NCBI RefSeq assembly: GCF_040958095.1
Contig: NC_091188.1
Span: 36,865,713-36,929,712 of the forward strand
Direction: 5' to 3'
DNA length: 64,000 nucleotides
Origin: Procambarus clarkii
Taxonomy: Eukaryota; Arthropoda; Malacostraca; Decapoda; Cambaridae
In this document: positions 63,729 to 64,000 of the stretch, in pieces
Layout: every line of letters starts with the position of its first letter
How positions within the stretch are numbered: the first letter of the stretch is position 1
Translations under genes and position numbers: made by a program
The notes under the pieces: generated by a model
Database searches by the model: none
What the model saw: only the letters and a program-made list of their open reading frames with translations
What the model was told of the DNA's origin: nothing

Positions 63729-64000
63729 AAGAATGTCTGGTCCTTCATACTTCTTCATACAGAATAGGATAGCAACATAATGCTGTGTATACCTAAGCTT
63801 GTTAAAAAAGAAAAGACGTTGTTTGAGAGGAATCTTGTAGAAAGTGCTAACAGTAATTATAATATAATGTTTCCATGATTCCGTGCTTAGCTCTTTTGAA
63901 AATCGTGAAGTTGTTGTTAAGTCAGAGTTTGTTTTTCTATTGAGACAGGTATTTTCTCCCCGATTCCATGTATGACGAACCATCCTGTGACAAGGGGATA
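63729..64000. other. Unassigned sequence at right edge
   Basis: No coding region or repeat recognised beyond the minisatellite edge (degenerate GGTCCTTCATAC near 63,740). Confidence 0.35.

Overview
The window looks like repeat-dominated nuclear DNA from an arthropod, most likely a decapod crustacean. The evidence is short arrays of the arthropod telomere unit (CCTAA/TTAGG)n, very long (TA)n tracts, GIY-YIG Penelope-like elements (PLEs), BEL/Pao, Gypsy and CR1-like retroelements, a 5'-truncated tRNA-derived SINE of a type I recall from decapods, and one spliced host gene with a fibrinogen-related domain. I saw no bacterial-style operons, no rRNA and no complete tRNA. The species is inference.

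Layout. 1-3.65 kb: two PLE copies head to head. 3.9-4.95 kb: a 30-bp and then a 29-bp minisatellite. 4.95-19.4 kb: a ~169-bp satellite that flips orientation once near 6.35 kb and has a 2,698-bp (16-monomer) higher-order repeat at about 9.04-16.09 kb. 19.4-29.83 kb: a ~670-bp AT-rich satellite split by a young 5.6-kb BEL/Pao element (20,334-25,935, minus strand) that keeps Gag and protease but no reverse transcriptase. 29.8-32.6 kb: a Gypsy-like LTR, leader and gag fragment with (TA)n at both ends. 32.6-38.3 kb: five terminal-inverted-repeat elements carrying telomere-repeat hairpins, mixed with a decayed full-length PLE. 38.3-50.15 kb: a PLE cluster with a second PLE family (RT and GIY-YIG open) and an almost intact family-A copy split by a CR1-like LINE (EN-RT ORF2, CCCH-finger ORF1). 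50.15-55.4 kb: decayed LINE pieces (SGNH-type ORF1, endonuclease) and an ORF1-only LINE-like element. 55.4-58.6 kb: mostly unassigned. 58.6-62.65 kb: the host gene on the minus strand, four coding exons that sum exactly to 304 codons plus stop, with an apparent GC-AG intron. 62.65-64 kb: upstream sequence and a 22-bp minisatellite.

How the parts relate. The PLEs, the TIR elements and the Gypsy fragment all abut (TA)n tracts. PLE ends repeatedly fall at the same codon (Thr-Asn-Ile, ACTAATAT) next to (TA)n in two diverged families, as if (TA)n is both target and primer. Each PLE 3' end runs through a degenerate hammerhead-ribozyme-like motif into the first ~150 bp of another PLE unit, the pLTR arrangement known for this class. 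Many predicted start codons in these ORFs are GTG or TTG; I moved starts to the first plausible ATG where it mattered.
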